A stretch of 64,000 bases of DNA from AAA044-D11 sp965268555 (GTDB lineage Bacteria; Actinomycetota; Actinomycetes; Nanopelagicales; Nanopelagicaceae), in NCBI GenBank assembly GCA_965268555.1, contig OZ254174.1:806001-870000 (forward strand), written 5' to 3'. Position numbers and translations under genes: made by a program. Under the pieces are notes generated by a model, which ran no database searches, was not told the origin of the DNA, and saw only the letters and a list, made by a program, of their open reading frames with translations. Positions 1-7,606 of the stretch are shown here, piece after piece (position 1 is the stretch's first letter; the number at the start of each line of letters is the position of its first letter).

Positions 1-232
1 AGAGCTCATAGCTCTCACGCCTGACACCTTTCAGCGCCTTTCCAAGAACGCTCTCCGCCTTAGTGCCGGCATACACATCGGCCGTATCGAAAGTTGTAAT
101 CCCTGCATCAAGCGCTGCATGAACACATTTGATTGCAGCGTCAGCTTCAACCTGCGACCCGTGAGTAATCCAGTTGCCGTAGGAAATTTCTGAGACATAC
201 ATTCCTGATGAGCCGAGGCGACGATAATTCAT
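1..232 (-). CDS. Aldo/keto reductase, N-terminal part (cut by window edge)
   Basis: Reading the minus strand from the ATG at 230-232 gives about 77 residues beginning MNYRRLGSSGMYVSEISYGN and continuing with AGITTFDTADVYAGTKAESVLGKAL. This is the first strand of an aldo/keto reductase TIM barrel with the catalytic Asp (FDTAD) and Tyr (VYAG) of the Asp-Tyr-Lys-His tetrad. The N-terminus resembles the potassium-channel beta-subunit-like (KCNAB) subgroup, NADPH-dependent reductases of small aldehydes and ketones. The rest of the gene lies before base 1. It is divergent from the small membrane protein gene at 257. Substrate cannot be told from this part. Confidence 0.85.
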   Translation of the reverse strand, partial: MNYRRLGSSGMYVSEISYGNWITHGSQVEADAAIKCVHAALDAGITTFDTADVYAGTKAESVLGKALKGVRRESYEL

Positions 233-243
233 AAAGAAAAGCG

Positions 244-256
244 TAGTCTGTCTGCC
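244..256 (+). promoter_or_regulatory. Candidate leaderless promoter -10 for the small membrane protein gene
   Basis: TAGTCT at 244-249 lies 7 bases before the ATG at 257 and there is no Shine-Dalgarno sequence. The spacing would place the transcript start on the A of ATG. Confidence 0.45.
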
Positions 257-475
257 ATGAAACGAAAGCTCTTTTCTGGTCTACTGACACTCGGGCTGGT
301 TTTTCTTCCAACCGCAGCACTAGCTGATGGAGATGAAAAGAATGAGCCCGAACATTCAATTACCGAAGCTCATGAAGGCCTCGATGGCGGCGAGTTATTA
401 GCAGCAGGCTCGGGATTGGTAATTGCACTTGGACTCGCCTTTATGATTGGTCGTCGTTCTCGCAAAAAGGATTGA
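257..475 (+). CDS. Small secreted/membrane-anchored protein, unknown function
   Basis: A 72-residue protein of no recognised family. Residues 1-23 form a typical signal peptide (KRK, hydrophobic core, ALA cleavage site). A short acidic stretch follows (DGDEKNEPEHS...). A single hydrophobic helix at about 47-65 is followed by the basic tail RRSRKKD, which predicts an outside N-terminal segment and a short cytoplasmic tail. The architecture is coherent and the start has a good leaderless promoter, which argues that the gene is real. It lies just upstream of the cobalamin riboswitch but is not under its control. Its function is unknown. A role near the cell envelope is all the sequence supports. 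Confidence 0.6.
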   Translation: MKRKLFSGLLTLGLVFLPTAALADGDEKNEPEHSITEAHEGLDGGELLAAGSGLVIALGLAFMIGRRSRKKD

Positions 476-514
476 AGTAGTGCTAGTTTTTCCCCGCTGA
501 GAGATTTAGTGAAA

Positions 515-733
515 GCTAATTTGATCAGTAGTAATGCGTTTAGCGAAGTCCGGTGAAAACCCGGCGCTGTCCCGCAACTGTAGAGATTTGAATCGATTCG
601 ATTGCAAATCCGAGCCAGGTCGCCTAACTCATTATTGATGTATCCGACCTCGGAGGAAGGTCGGGCCTCAAGAGAATTTATTTTTCTTTTTGCCCAAGCT
701 TCCTCCCTCAAAAACTCTTGAGGGAGATTTTTT
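515..733 (+). promoter_or_regulatory. Cobalamin riboswitch with terminator/antiterminator expression platform
   Basis: The conserved core is readable at 556-590 (GTCCGGTGAAAACCCGGCGC, then the CCCGCAACTGTA segment) and the B12 box is at 613-622 (AGCCAGGT). A P13-like hairpin follows: CCGACCT at 644-650 with AGGTCGG at 658-664. Downstream, CTCCCTCAA (703-711) pairs with TTGAGGGAG (718-726), followed by six T (728-733): an intrinsic terminator directly before the ATG at 734. CCTCAAGAG at 666-674 is the exact complement of CTCTTGAGG at 715-723, giving a competing antiterminator. GGGAG of the terminator stem is also the only Shine-Dalgarno candidate of btuF, so the off state may also mask it. Expected to switch off B12 import when cobalamin is plentiful. 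Confidence 0.93.
703..733 (+). terminator. Riboswitch-controlled intrinsic terminator
   Basis: Nine-base-pair stem 703-711/718-726, loop 712-717, T-tract 728-733. The T-tract abuts the start codon of btuF. Confidence 0.85.
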
Positions 734-1606
734 ATGTTTACGAAGAGAATTTCTAACTTTATTCTTGCAATCATTGCAAGCGCCGCAATCCTAGGTTCCA
801 CTCTTCCTGCTAGCGCTGCTAATCCAATACCTAAGCGCATCATCTCGCTGTCACCAAGTGCAACCGAGACGCTTTTTGCTATTGGTGCCGGAAAACAAGT
901 TATTGCAGTTGATGATTTATCAAATTATCCAAGCAACGCACCGATCACAAAGCTTTCTGCTTTTAGCCCGAACGTTGAAGCGCTTTTGAATTACAAGCCA
1001 GATTTAATTATTTTGAATGCAGATGCGACTAAAGCCCTTGAAGTTAAAGCCGCACTTGAGAAGTTAAAGATTGCAGTTTTCCTTGAGAAGGCGCCGGATA
1101 ATTTGAAACAGGCATATGCCGAAGTCACCGCCCTTGGGCGCGCAACCGGGAACCTCTCGGGGGCGCAAAGCACAATCTCTGCGATGAAGTCCCGAATAAC
1201 AGCAGCGATAAAGAGCGCTAAAAAATCAAAGCCAATTACCTTTTTTCACGAATTAGATAACACTTTGTATTCGGCAACTTCAGATACCTTTATTGGAAAG
1301 GTGTACAAGGATTTCAATTTAAAGAATATTGCAGATCCTGCTGCTAGCGCCGACTCTGCCGGCTATCCCCAGCTGCAATCTGAATATCTAATCAAAGCCA
1401 ACCCTAGAGTTATCTTTCTGGCAGATGCGCAATATGGCGAATCAATTACAACGCTAGCAACTAGACCTGGCTGGAATGGGATCGCAGCGGTCAAAAACAA
1501 AGATGTAGTCGCTCTCCCTGAAGATATTCCTTCGAGGTGGGGGCCACGTCTCGCTGACTTCTATGAATTTATTGCGAAATCAATCTCTGGAATTGGTAAG
1601 AAGTAA
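734..1606 (+). CDS. btuF: Cobalamin ABC transporter substrate-binding protein (BtuF-like)
   Basis: A 290-residue extracytoplasmic binding protein of the helical-backbone (TroA/BtuF) class. Residues 1-28 form a signal peptide ending LPASA. The family opening RIISLSPSATETLFAIGAGKQVIAVD follows, then two alpha/beta lobes, ending GWNGIAAVKNKDVVAL. The cobalamin assignment comes mainly from the B12 riboswitch directly upstream and from btuCD downstream; on sequence alone heme or siderophore binding is possible. Unusually for a monoderm, there is no lipobox cysteine at the signal-peptide end, so membrane anchoring is not evident. It is the first gene of a btuF-btuC-btuD operon (7 bases, then a 4-base overlap). 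Confidence 0.88.
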   Translation: MFTKRISNFILAIIASAAILGSTLPASAANPIPKRIISLSPSATETLFAIGAGKQVIAVDDLSNYPSNAPITKLSAFSPNVEALLNYKPDLIILNADATKALEVKAALEKLKIAVFLEKAPDNLKQAYAEVTALGRATGNLSGAQSTISAMKSRITAAIKSAKKSKPITFFHELDNTLYSATSDTFIGKVYKDFNLKNIADPAASADSAGYPQLQSEYLIKANPRVIFLADAQYGESITTLATRPGWNGIAAVKNKDVVALPEDIPSRWGPRLADFYEFIAKSISGIGKK

Positions 1607-1612
1607 AGAACA

Positions 1613-2641
1613 ATGAAAAATTCGAGCACTGAGAGCGGGTTGTCACCAATTTGGAATTGGAAGATTACTGCGCTCTCATTTGCTCTGCTCTTTTTTGTTG
1701 GAATTTTGGCAGTTAGTTTTGGCCCAGTCTCTTTAGACTTTATTGCGATTATAAAAACGCTCTTTGGTTTACCTGGGGGCTTAAGCGGTCAAGAACGAAC
1801 TCTTCTTATTGATTTGCGATTACCACGTGCGCTACTTGCTGCCCTTGTTGGGGCTGCACTTGCAACTAGCGGTGCGGTTTATCAAACTGTCTTTAGAAAT
1901 CCACTTGCCGATCCATATCTTCTAGGTGCTGCCGCGGGCGCTGGACTTGGTGCCACTATCGCTATAACAAGCGCTGGCGCTGATTTGTATAGCTTGCTTC
2001 CGATCTTTTCATTCTGCGGTGCGATCCTTGCTGTACTAACTAGCTTCTTCATCTCGGGAAAGTTTTTTGCAGAACCAAACTCCCTGCTGCTCTCTGGAAT
2101 TGCCGTCGGATCTTTTGCAACCGCAGTTCAAACCTATCTTCAACAACGAAATAGCGCTTCCTTGCGCCCGGTCTATTCTTGGATTCTTGGCGAGCTAACG
2201 GTTGCAAATTGGCAGAAGGTCGCTTGGTCTTCTATCTATATCTTTATTGCACTTACTATCTTGATAACAGTTTCAAAACAGCTTGATGGTTTGATGCTCA
2301 CAGATGAAGAAGCCTATTCACTAGGTATAAATCCAAACAGATTGCGAGTAATTGCAGTAGTTGCAGCGACACTCGCAACTGCAACGGCTGTATCGGCGAG
2401 TGGTCTTATTGGCTTCGTAGGAATTGTCGTTCCGCATTTGGTTCGAGGCATTACGCATCGAGTTACAAATAGAGGGCTGTTAACAATTGCGCTAGTTGGA
2501 GCAAGTTTTCTTGTGCTCGCTGACTTGGGTGCGCGCACTCTGCTCTCTCCTGCTGAACTTCCAATCGGAGTTATTACCGCCTTTGTTGGCGCACCATTTT
2601 TCCTAGTTGTCCTACGAAAGAAGAGATTGGTCTCCAAATGA
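1613..2641 (+). CDS. btuC: Cobalamin ABC transporter permease (FecCD family, BtuC-like)
   Basis: A 342-residue polytopic membrane protein of the FecCD family. The family signatures are visible: LIDLRLPRALLAALVGAALATSG, then YQTVFRNPLADPYLLG, the EAYSLGINPNRLR coupling region that contacts the ATPase, and GFVGIVVPHLVR in the C-terminal half. Length fits the family (about 325-350). It forms the dimeric channel with BtuD and receives B12 from BtuF. It starts 7 bases after btuF, and its stop overlaps the btuD start as ATGA (2638-2641), which indicates translational coupling. Confidence 0.9.
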   Translation: MKNSSTESGLSPIWNWKITALSFALLFFVGILAVSFGPVSLDFIAIIKTLFGLPGGLSGQERTLLIDLRLPRALLAALVGAALATSGAVYQTVFRNPLADPYLLGAAAGAGLGATIAITSAGADLYSLLPIFSFCGAILAVLTSFFISGKFFAEPNSLLLSGIAVGSFATAVQTYLQQRNSASLRPVYSWILGELTVANWQKVAWSSIYIFIALTILITVSKQLDGLMLTDEEAYSLGINPNRLRVIAVVAATLATATAVSASGLIGFVGIVVPHLVRGITHRVTNRGLLTIALVGASFLVLADLGARTLLSPAELPIGVITAFVGAPFFLVVLRKKRLVSK

Positions 2642-3399
2642 CAGCCATTATCAAGGTAGAGGATTTAACAGTTCGGCTTGGTTCAAAGGAAGTCCTAAGG
2701 GATATCAACCTTGAAATTGAACATGGGAAGTGGACCTGTCTTGTTGGCCCGAATGGCGCTGGCAAGACCACATTTCTAAAGGCTCTTCTTGGTTCGCAGT
2801 CTTACTCTGGTTCCATTACGGATAGCGGTGTTGAAGTATTTAGAAACCATGACAGAAACGTTGCCTTCGTTCCACAACATCCACAAATTCCGATTGGAAT
2901 GAGTGTGAGCGAATATGTAATGCTCGGCCGCTCTAAGCGCGATGGCTGGGGCAATGAAAGTAACAGCAGCAGAAAACTTGTTGCGCAAATTTTGAAACTA
3001 ACTGGACTCTTTGGAATGCAGAGCCAATTTGTTACACAATTATCGGGCGGTGAAATGCAACGGGCGCTTATTGCGCGGGCGCTGGTGCAGGAACCAACTC
3101 TAATTCTGCTTGATGAACCTACAAGCGCCCTAGATCTACACCACCAGATCGCAGTCCTAAACAATATTGAACTATTGAAAGAACGTGGCGTAACCATAAT
3201 TTCAACTATGCATGACATAACTCTTGCAGCCATGTATGCCGAGAAAATAATAGTTATGCAGAAGGGCCGAGTATTGCTAAATGGCTCATCCGACGAAGTA
3301 ATTCACTCACCTGAATTAAAGAGCGCCTTCGAAAATCGAATCAATGTTTACACGTTGGAATCTGGTCGTCCGGTTATCGTTGCCAAGAAAGATAATTAA
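2638..3399 (+). CDS. btuD: Cobalamin ABC transporter ATP-binding protein (BtuD-like)
   Basis: A 253-residue ABC ATPase that powers the BtuC channel. Walker A GPNGAGKTT is at residues 37-45, the Q-loop near 80 (VPQHPQ), the signature LSGGE at 135-139, Walker B LILLDEP at 155-161 and the switch histidine in STMHD at 192. The subgroup is that of iron-siderophore and B12 importers. It is the last gene of the riboswitch-controlled operon and ends 4 bases from the end of the convergent gcvT gene, with no terminator hairpin visible between them. Confidence 0.9.
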   Translation: MTAIIKVEDLTVRLGSKEVLRDINLEIEHGKWTCLVGPNGAGKTTFLKALLGSQSYSGSITDSGVEVFRNHDRNVAFVPQHPQIPIGMSVSEYVMLGRSKRDGWGNESNSSRKLVAQILKLTGLFGMQSQFVTQLSGGEMQRALIARALVQEPTLILLDEPTSALDLHHQIAVLNNIELLKERGVTIISTMHDITLAAMYAEKIIVMQKGRVLLNGSSDEVIHSPELKSAFENRINVYTLESGRPVIVAKKDN

Positions 3400-3403
3400 G
3401 AAG

Positions 3404-4519
3404 TCAGCGCACCTTTGATTCGACAAAGGGCGCTTTAACAACTTTCGCCTGGCTCATACGTCCCCGAATATCTACATGCACGTTATCTCCAACTTTTGCA
3501 TCTGGCCTTAAAAGCGCTAGCCCAATTCCAATTTTTAGAGATGGCGAGAATGTTCCACTTGTAACCAGACCAATCTGCTCGCCTTCAGTATTTAGAACGA
3601 ACATACCTGCCCTCGGTATTCCCCGATCTTCACATTTGATTGCGCGAAGAATCTGCTTTGGACCCTTTGCCTTCTCGGAAACTAGCGGTTCTTTGCCGCG
3701 AAAATTGGCTTTGGAAAATACAACAGCCCAAGAAGCGCTGGCCTGGACTGGGGTAATTTCAAGTGAAAGCTCATGTCCGTGAAGTGGATATCCCATCTCC
3801 GTTCTAAGAGTGTCTCTAGCTCCTAGGCCACAAACTCTGCCATCAAATTTTGCAATCTCTGTAACAAGTAATTCCCAGACCTTCTCCGCGCTTGCCCAAC
3901 TTGGAAGAAGTTCATAACCAAATTCTCCGCTATAGCCAGTACGACAAATGATGACTTCTCCTAAATCTTCATGGCCAGAGATTGTGCGCTTTACAAAAGA
4001 CATGTAATCCATTTGCAACTGCAATCCTAAATTGGCTAAAACCTTCGCGCTCTCTGGACCTTGAACAGCTAGCACTGCGAGCTCTTGGTGAATATTCTTT
4101 ACTTCAATTCCTGCTGGTGCAGCGGCAGATAAATCGCCACAAACTCGTTCACAATTCGCGGCATTTGGAATGATAAAGATATCGTCAGCCGAAAATTCAT
4201 AGACGATTAAGTCATCTATAACGCCACCCGCATCGTTGCAGAACAAGTTGTATTGCGCACTTCCAGGAGCAATTCGATCTAAATCATTTGTCACCATTTG
4301 ATTTACAAATGCCTTGGCACCAAGACCCTTTACACTGATTTTTCCGAGATGCGATACATCAAAAATTCCTACGCGCTCCCGAACTGCAGCATGTTCTGCG
4401 AGGGTCCCACCTGAAAAATCACCGACACCTTTTGGGTATTCAATAGGCATATCCCATCCCCCAAAATCTGCCAATTTCGCAGAATTGGCGAGGTGCCAGT
4501 CATATAGCGGTGATTTCAT
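3404..4519 (-). CDS. gcvT: Aminomethyltransferase, glycine cleavage T-protein
   Basis: A 371-residue GcvT, the usual length. It carries the family opening SPLYDWHLANSAKLADFGGWDMPIEY and the folate-binding stretch VGIFDVSHLGKISVKG. The middle block RTGYSGEFGYELL is present, as is the C-terminal barrel with VTSGTFSPSLKIGIGLALL. It transfers the methylene group from aminomethyl-lipoyl GcvH to tetrahydrofolate. gcvH and gcvP are not in the window. In Mycobacterium gcvT also lies beside the leucyl aminopeptidase gene and near lipB/lipA (recalled synteny), so the position is ancestral. The start is supported by TAAGTT at 4527-4532, 7 bases upstream, with no Shine-Dalgarno. Confidence 0.95.
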   Translation of the reverse strand: MKSPLYDWHLANSAKLADFGGWDMPIEYPKGVGDFSGGTLAEHAAVRERVGIFDVSHLGKISVKGLGAKAFVNQMVTNDLDRIAPGSAQYNLFCNDAGGVIDDLIVYEFSADDIFIIPNAANCERVCGDLSAAAPAGIEVKNIHQELAVLAVQGPESAKVLANLGLQLQMDYMSFVKRTISGHEDLGEVIICRTGYSGEFGYELLPSWASAEKVWELLVTEIAKFDGRVCGLGARDTLRTEMGYPLHGHELSLEITPVQASASWAVVFSKANFRGKEPLVSEKAKGPKQILRAIKCEDRGIPRAGMFVLNTEGEQIGLVTSGTFSPSLKIGIGLALLRPDAKVGDNVHVDIRGRMSQAKVVKAPFVESKVR

Positions 4520-4532
4520 AGCGGCAAACTTA
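4520..4532 (-). promoter_or_regulatory. Candidate leaderless promoter -10 of gcvT
   Basis: On the minus strand TAAGTT (4527-4532) precedes the ATG by 7 bases, with no ribosome binding site. Confidence 0.4.
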
Positions 4533-4624
4533 TCTCAAATCCCGCTTCAACTTAGGTTAAGCCTCGGTATTGATTTATAGTTCGCTAGTCTTACGCAAAT
4601 TATTTCTCGACAACCGGAGGTTTC

Positions 4625-6124
4625 ATGAAGGCGTTGAAGTTAGCATCGACGATTGCAACTCCATTTGCGGTTGTCGGACTTTCGAATTCAAAGGGAAAGT
4701 TGCAGATTGAATCTGGCGTGATTTCACTCAATGAGAAAGCTTTGTTGGAGATATTGAAGAATCTGGGCGCAACTGGAAAAGCTGACGAAATTGTCAAAGT
4801 GCCATTCACGAAACCAACAACTATCTATTTCACCGGACTTGGCGAGACTGCCAAAAATTATGATCCTGAAACTTTACGTCGTGCAGCCGGAACAGCCGCG
4901 CGTGCCCTTGCCGGCGTTGATGTCGCGACTTTTGCACTACCCGCCACAAACCTGGCTCAGGTATCAGCAGTCGCAGAAGGCGCCGCACTTGGTGCATATG
5001 CCTTCAATGAATTCCGCGCCAGCTCTAAGAGTGAATTTAAGGAACCGCTCACGCAGATTATTCTTGCAACCAAATCAACATCTGATGCCGCTGTTAAGCG
5101 CGCATTAGTGCGCGCCGAAATTATTGCTCGTCACACTGCGACAGTTCGAGATTTAATCAATACCCCACCTAGCCATCTAACTCCCGAATCATTCTCAACT
5201 CGAATGAAAAAGATTGCGACGCCACTTGGCCTTAAGGTTGAAATCCTCAATGAAGTGACTCTAAAGAACCAGGGATTTGGCGGGATAATTGGTGTTGGGC
5301 AAGGCTCTGCAAATCCACCAAGACTTCTTCGAGTTTCATATGCACCAAGCAAAGCAAAACGTCGATATGCATTTGTTGGAAAAGGAATAACTTTTGACAC
5401 TGGTGGTCTTGCACTTAAACCCGCTAATGGCATGGAAGCAATGAAGAGTGACATGAGTGGCGCTGCCGCTGTCATCGGCGCAGTATTTGCAATAGCTGAA
5501 TTAAAGTTGCCGATTGCGATTGATGCCTGGGCGCCGTTAGCCGAAAATATGGTCAGCGAAAATGCAACTAGACCAAGTGACATTATTAATATTTATGGTG
5601 GAAAGAGCGTTGAAGTATTGAATCCAGATGCCGAAGGTCGCCTCGTTCTCGCCGATGCTCTAGTGCGAGCGCAAGAAGTCGGAGCTAAAGCAGGCGGACT
5701 AGATGGAATTATCGATGTCGCCACTCTGACTGGCGCCCAAGTAGTTGCACTTGGAACTCGCACAAGTGCGGTCATGACAAATAACTATGAATTCTCTGGG
5801 GAATTTTTAACCGCATCACAAAAGGCTGGCGAAGCATTCTGGCCAATGCCACTTCCAGAAGAACTTCGAGCATCACTCGACTCTCCAGTTGCTGATATCG
5901 CAAATATTGGAGACCGAATGGGCGGAATGTTGGTCGCAGGATTATTCCTAAAGGAGTTCATCGAGGGCGATCTACCCTGGTTGCACCTGGATATTGCTGG
6001 CCCTTCTTATAACGAATCCACTGCCCACGGTTATACCCCGGTGGGAGGCACTGGCATCGCACTTCGCTCACTCGTGACCTTGGTTGAGTCGGCTTCATCA
6101 CAACCATCGCGGAAATCAATTTAG
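4625..6124 (+). CDS. pepA: Leucyl aminopeptidase (M17 family)
   Basis: A 499-residue cytosolic dizinc aminopeptidase that frees N-terminal amino acids from peptides. An N-terminal macro-like domain (1-160) precedes the catalytic domain. The metal and catalytic residues of the family are in place: K253 and D258 in GKGITFDTGG, D276 in KSDMSGAAAV, D335/E337/R339 in NPDAEGR. The family signature is NTDAEGRL; here the Thr is Pro, a small deviation. Shine-Dalgarno GGAGG at 4616-4620 is close (4 bases) to the ATG. It is divergent from gcvT across 105 bases that must hold both promoters. It likely serves peptide recycling in an oligotroph. Confidence 0.94.
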   Translation: MKALKLASTIATPFAVVGLSNSKGKLQIESGVISLNEKALLEILKNLGATGKADEIVKVPFTKPTTIYFTGLGETAKNYDPETLRRAAGTAARALAGVDVATFALPATNLAQVSAVAEGAALGAYAFNEFRASSKSEFKEPLTQIILATKSTSDAAVKRALVRAEIIARHTATVRDLINTPPSHLTPESFSTRMKKIATPLGLKVEILNEVTLKNQGFGGIIGVGQGSANPPRLLRVSYAPSKAKRRYAFVGKGITFDTGGLALKPANGMEAMKSDMSGAAAVIGAVFAIAELKLPIAIDAWAPLAENMVSENATRPSDIINIYGGKSVEVLNPDAEGRLVLADALVRAQEVGAKAGGLDGIIDVATLTGAQVVALGTRTSAVMTNNYEFSGEFLTASQKAGEAFWPMPLPEELRASLDSPVADIANIGDRMGGMLVAGLFLKEFIEGDLPWLHLDIAGPSYNESTAHGYTPVGGTGIALRSLVTLVESASSQPSRKSI

Positions 6125-6224
6125 GTCGAAGCACTCAAATTAGGCTCAGTGGGAATTCGTGGCAAGATTGGGGCTCTGGTTTACCAAACCCTTTAGTTCT
6201 GGGTCAAAAAGAGAAAGGCGCTAT

Positions 6225-7592
6225 GTGTCGCAATTTGATGTAGTAATTCTTGGTGGTGGCAGCGGCGGTTATGCCTGCGCCCTACGTTCATCACAACTTG
6301 GATTAAGCGTCGCTCTTATCGAAGAGGGAAAGCTTGGGGGCACCTGTTTACACAGAGGCTGTATCCCAACTAAGGCGCTACTACATGCTGGCGAAGTTGC
6401 AGACAGTTCGCGTCACTCTGCAGAGTTCGGAGTCAATACTCAATTTATCGGAATTGATATGTTGGCAGTTAACGCTTACAAAGATGGCGTAGTTTCAAAG
6501 CTACATAAAGGTTTGCAAGGTTTAGTTAAATCCCGAAACGTTACGTATATCGAAGGCCATGGTCGTCTCGTCTCTAAAAATGAGGTTGAGGTTAATGGCG
6601 TTAAATACACTGGTAAGAATATTGTTCTTGCCACTGGCTCATATCCAAAAACTTTGCCCGGTCTTGAAATTGATGGCAAGCAAATTATTACCAGCGAACA
6701 AGCAATTGCAATGGATCGCGTTCCAGCCAGTGTGATTGTTCTTGGTGGCGGTGTTATTGGTTGTGAGTTCGCATCGGTTTGGAAATCTTTCGGGGCCGAA
6801 GTAACAATCATCGAAGGCTTGCCCCATTTAGTTGCGCTAGAGGATGAATCTTCAAGTAAGCAACTAGAGCGTGCATTTAGAAAGCGTGGAATCAATTTTG
6901 AACTTGGAGTTCGCTTTAAGTCAGCGAGCAAGGATAAAAAGGGTGTAACGGTTACCTTAGAAGATGGAAAGACATTCACTTCTGAAGTTCTCCTCGTTGC
7001 AGTCGGCCGTGGACCGGTCTCGGCGAATCTGGGTTACGAAGAAGCTGGACTGACTATGGATCGCGGATATGTATTGGTTGATAACAAGTGCCGCACAAAC
7101 GTCCCTGGCATTTGGGCGGTTGGCGATTTGATCCCAACTCTCCAACTTGCACACGTCGGATTTGGTGAAGGAATTTTGGTAGCTGAAGAGATTGCTGGCC
7201 TAAATCCTCGGCCAATTAATTACGATGGCGTTCCGCGAGTTACATACTCCGAACCAGAAGTTGCATCAGTTGGTCTAACAACCGCGCAAGCAAAAGAGCG
7301 TGGACATGATGTAGTCGAACTTAATTATGATTTAGCTGGAAATGGCAAGGCTCAGATTCTAAAAACTGCTGGTGCGATAAAGCTAGTTGCTGCAAAGAGC
7401 GGACAAGTTCTTGGAATTCATATGGTTGGAGCGCGAGTAGGCGAATTATTGGCTGAGGCACAATTGATATTTAACTGGGAAGCAGATGCATCTGATGTAG
7501 CTGCTTTGATTCACGCCCATCCAACGCTTTCCGAAGCAGTTGGCGAAGCGCACTTGGCACTTGCTGGTAAACCACTACATGCACACGGGTAA
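6225..7592 (+). CDS. lpdA: Dihydrolipoyl dehydrogenase (E3)
   Basis: A 455-residue FAD disulfide reductase that reoxidises the lipoyl groups of 2-oxo acid dehydrogenases and the glycine cleavage system with NAD. The start is the GTG at 6225 (VSQFDVVILGGGSGGY), with GAAAGG at 6213-6218 six bases before it. An in-frame ATG at 6159 would add 22 unlikely residues. The redox-active pair is C41/C46 in GGTCLHRGCIPTK. The NAD-binding GGGVIGCE motif is in the middle, and the C-terminal HAHPTLSE gives H432 and E437, the partner dyad of the other subunit. It lies 14 bases before the E2 gene, so E3 and E2 probably form one operon. Confidence 0.95.
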   Translation: MSQFDVVILGGGSGGYACALRSSQLGLSVALIEEGKLGGTCLHRGCIPTKALLHAGEVADSSRHSAEFGVNTQFIGIDMLAVNAYKDGVVSKLHKGLQGLVKSRNVTYIEGHGRLVSKNEVEVNGVKYTGKNIVLATGSYPKTLPGLEIDGKQIITSEQAIAMDRVPASVIVLGGGVIGCEFASVWKSFGAEVTIIEGLPHLVALEDESSSKQLERAFRKRGINFELGVRFKSASKDKKGVTVTLEDGKTFTSEVLLVAVGRGPVSANLGYEEAGLTMDRGYVLVDNKCRTNVPGIWAVGDLIPTLQLAHVGFGEGILVAEEIAGLNPRPINYDGVPRVTYSEPEVASVGLTTAQAKERGHDVVELNYDLAGNGKAQILKTAGAIKLVAAKSGQVLGIHMVGARVGELLAEAQLIFNWEADASDVAALIHAHPTLSEAVGEAHLALAGKPLHAHG

Positions 7593-7606
7593 CGGGAGAA
7601 AATAAA

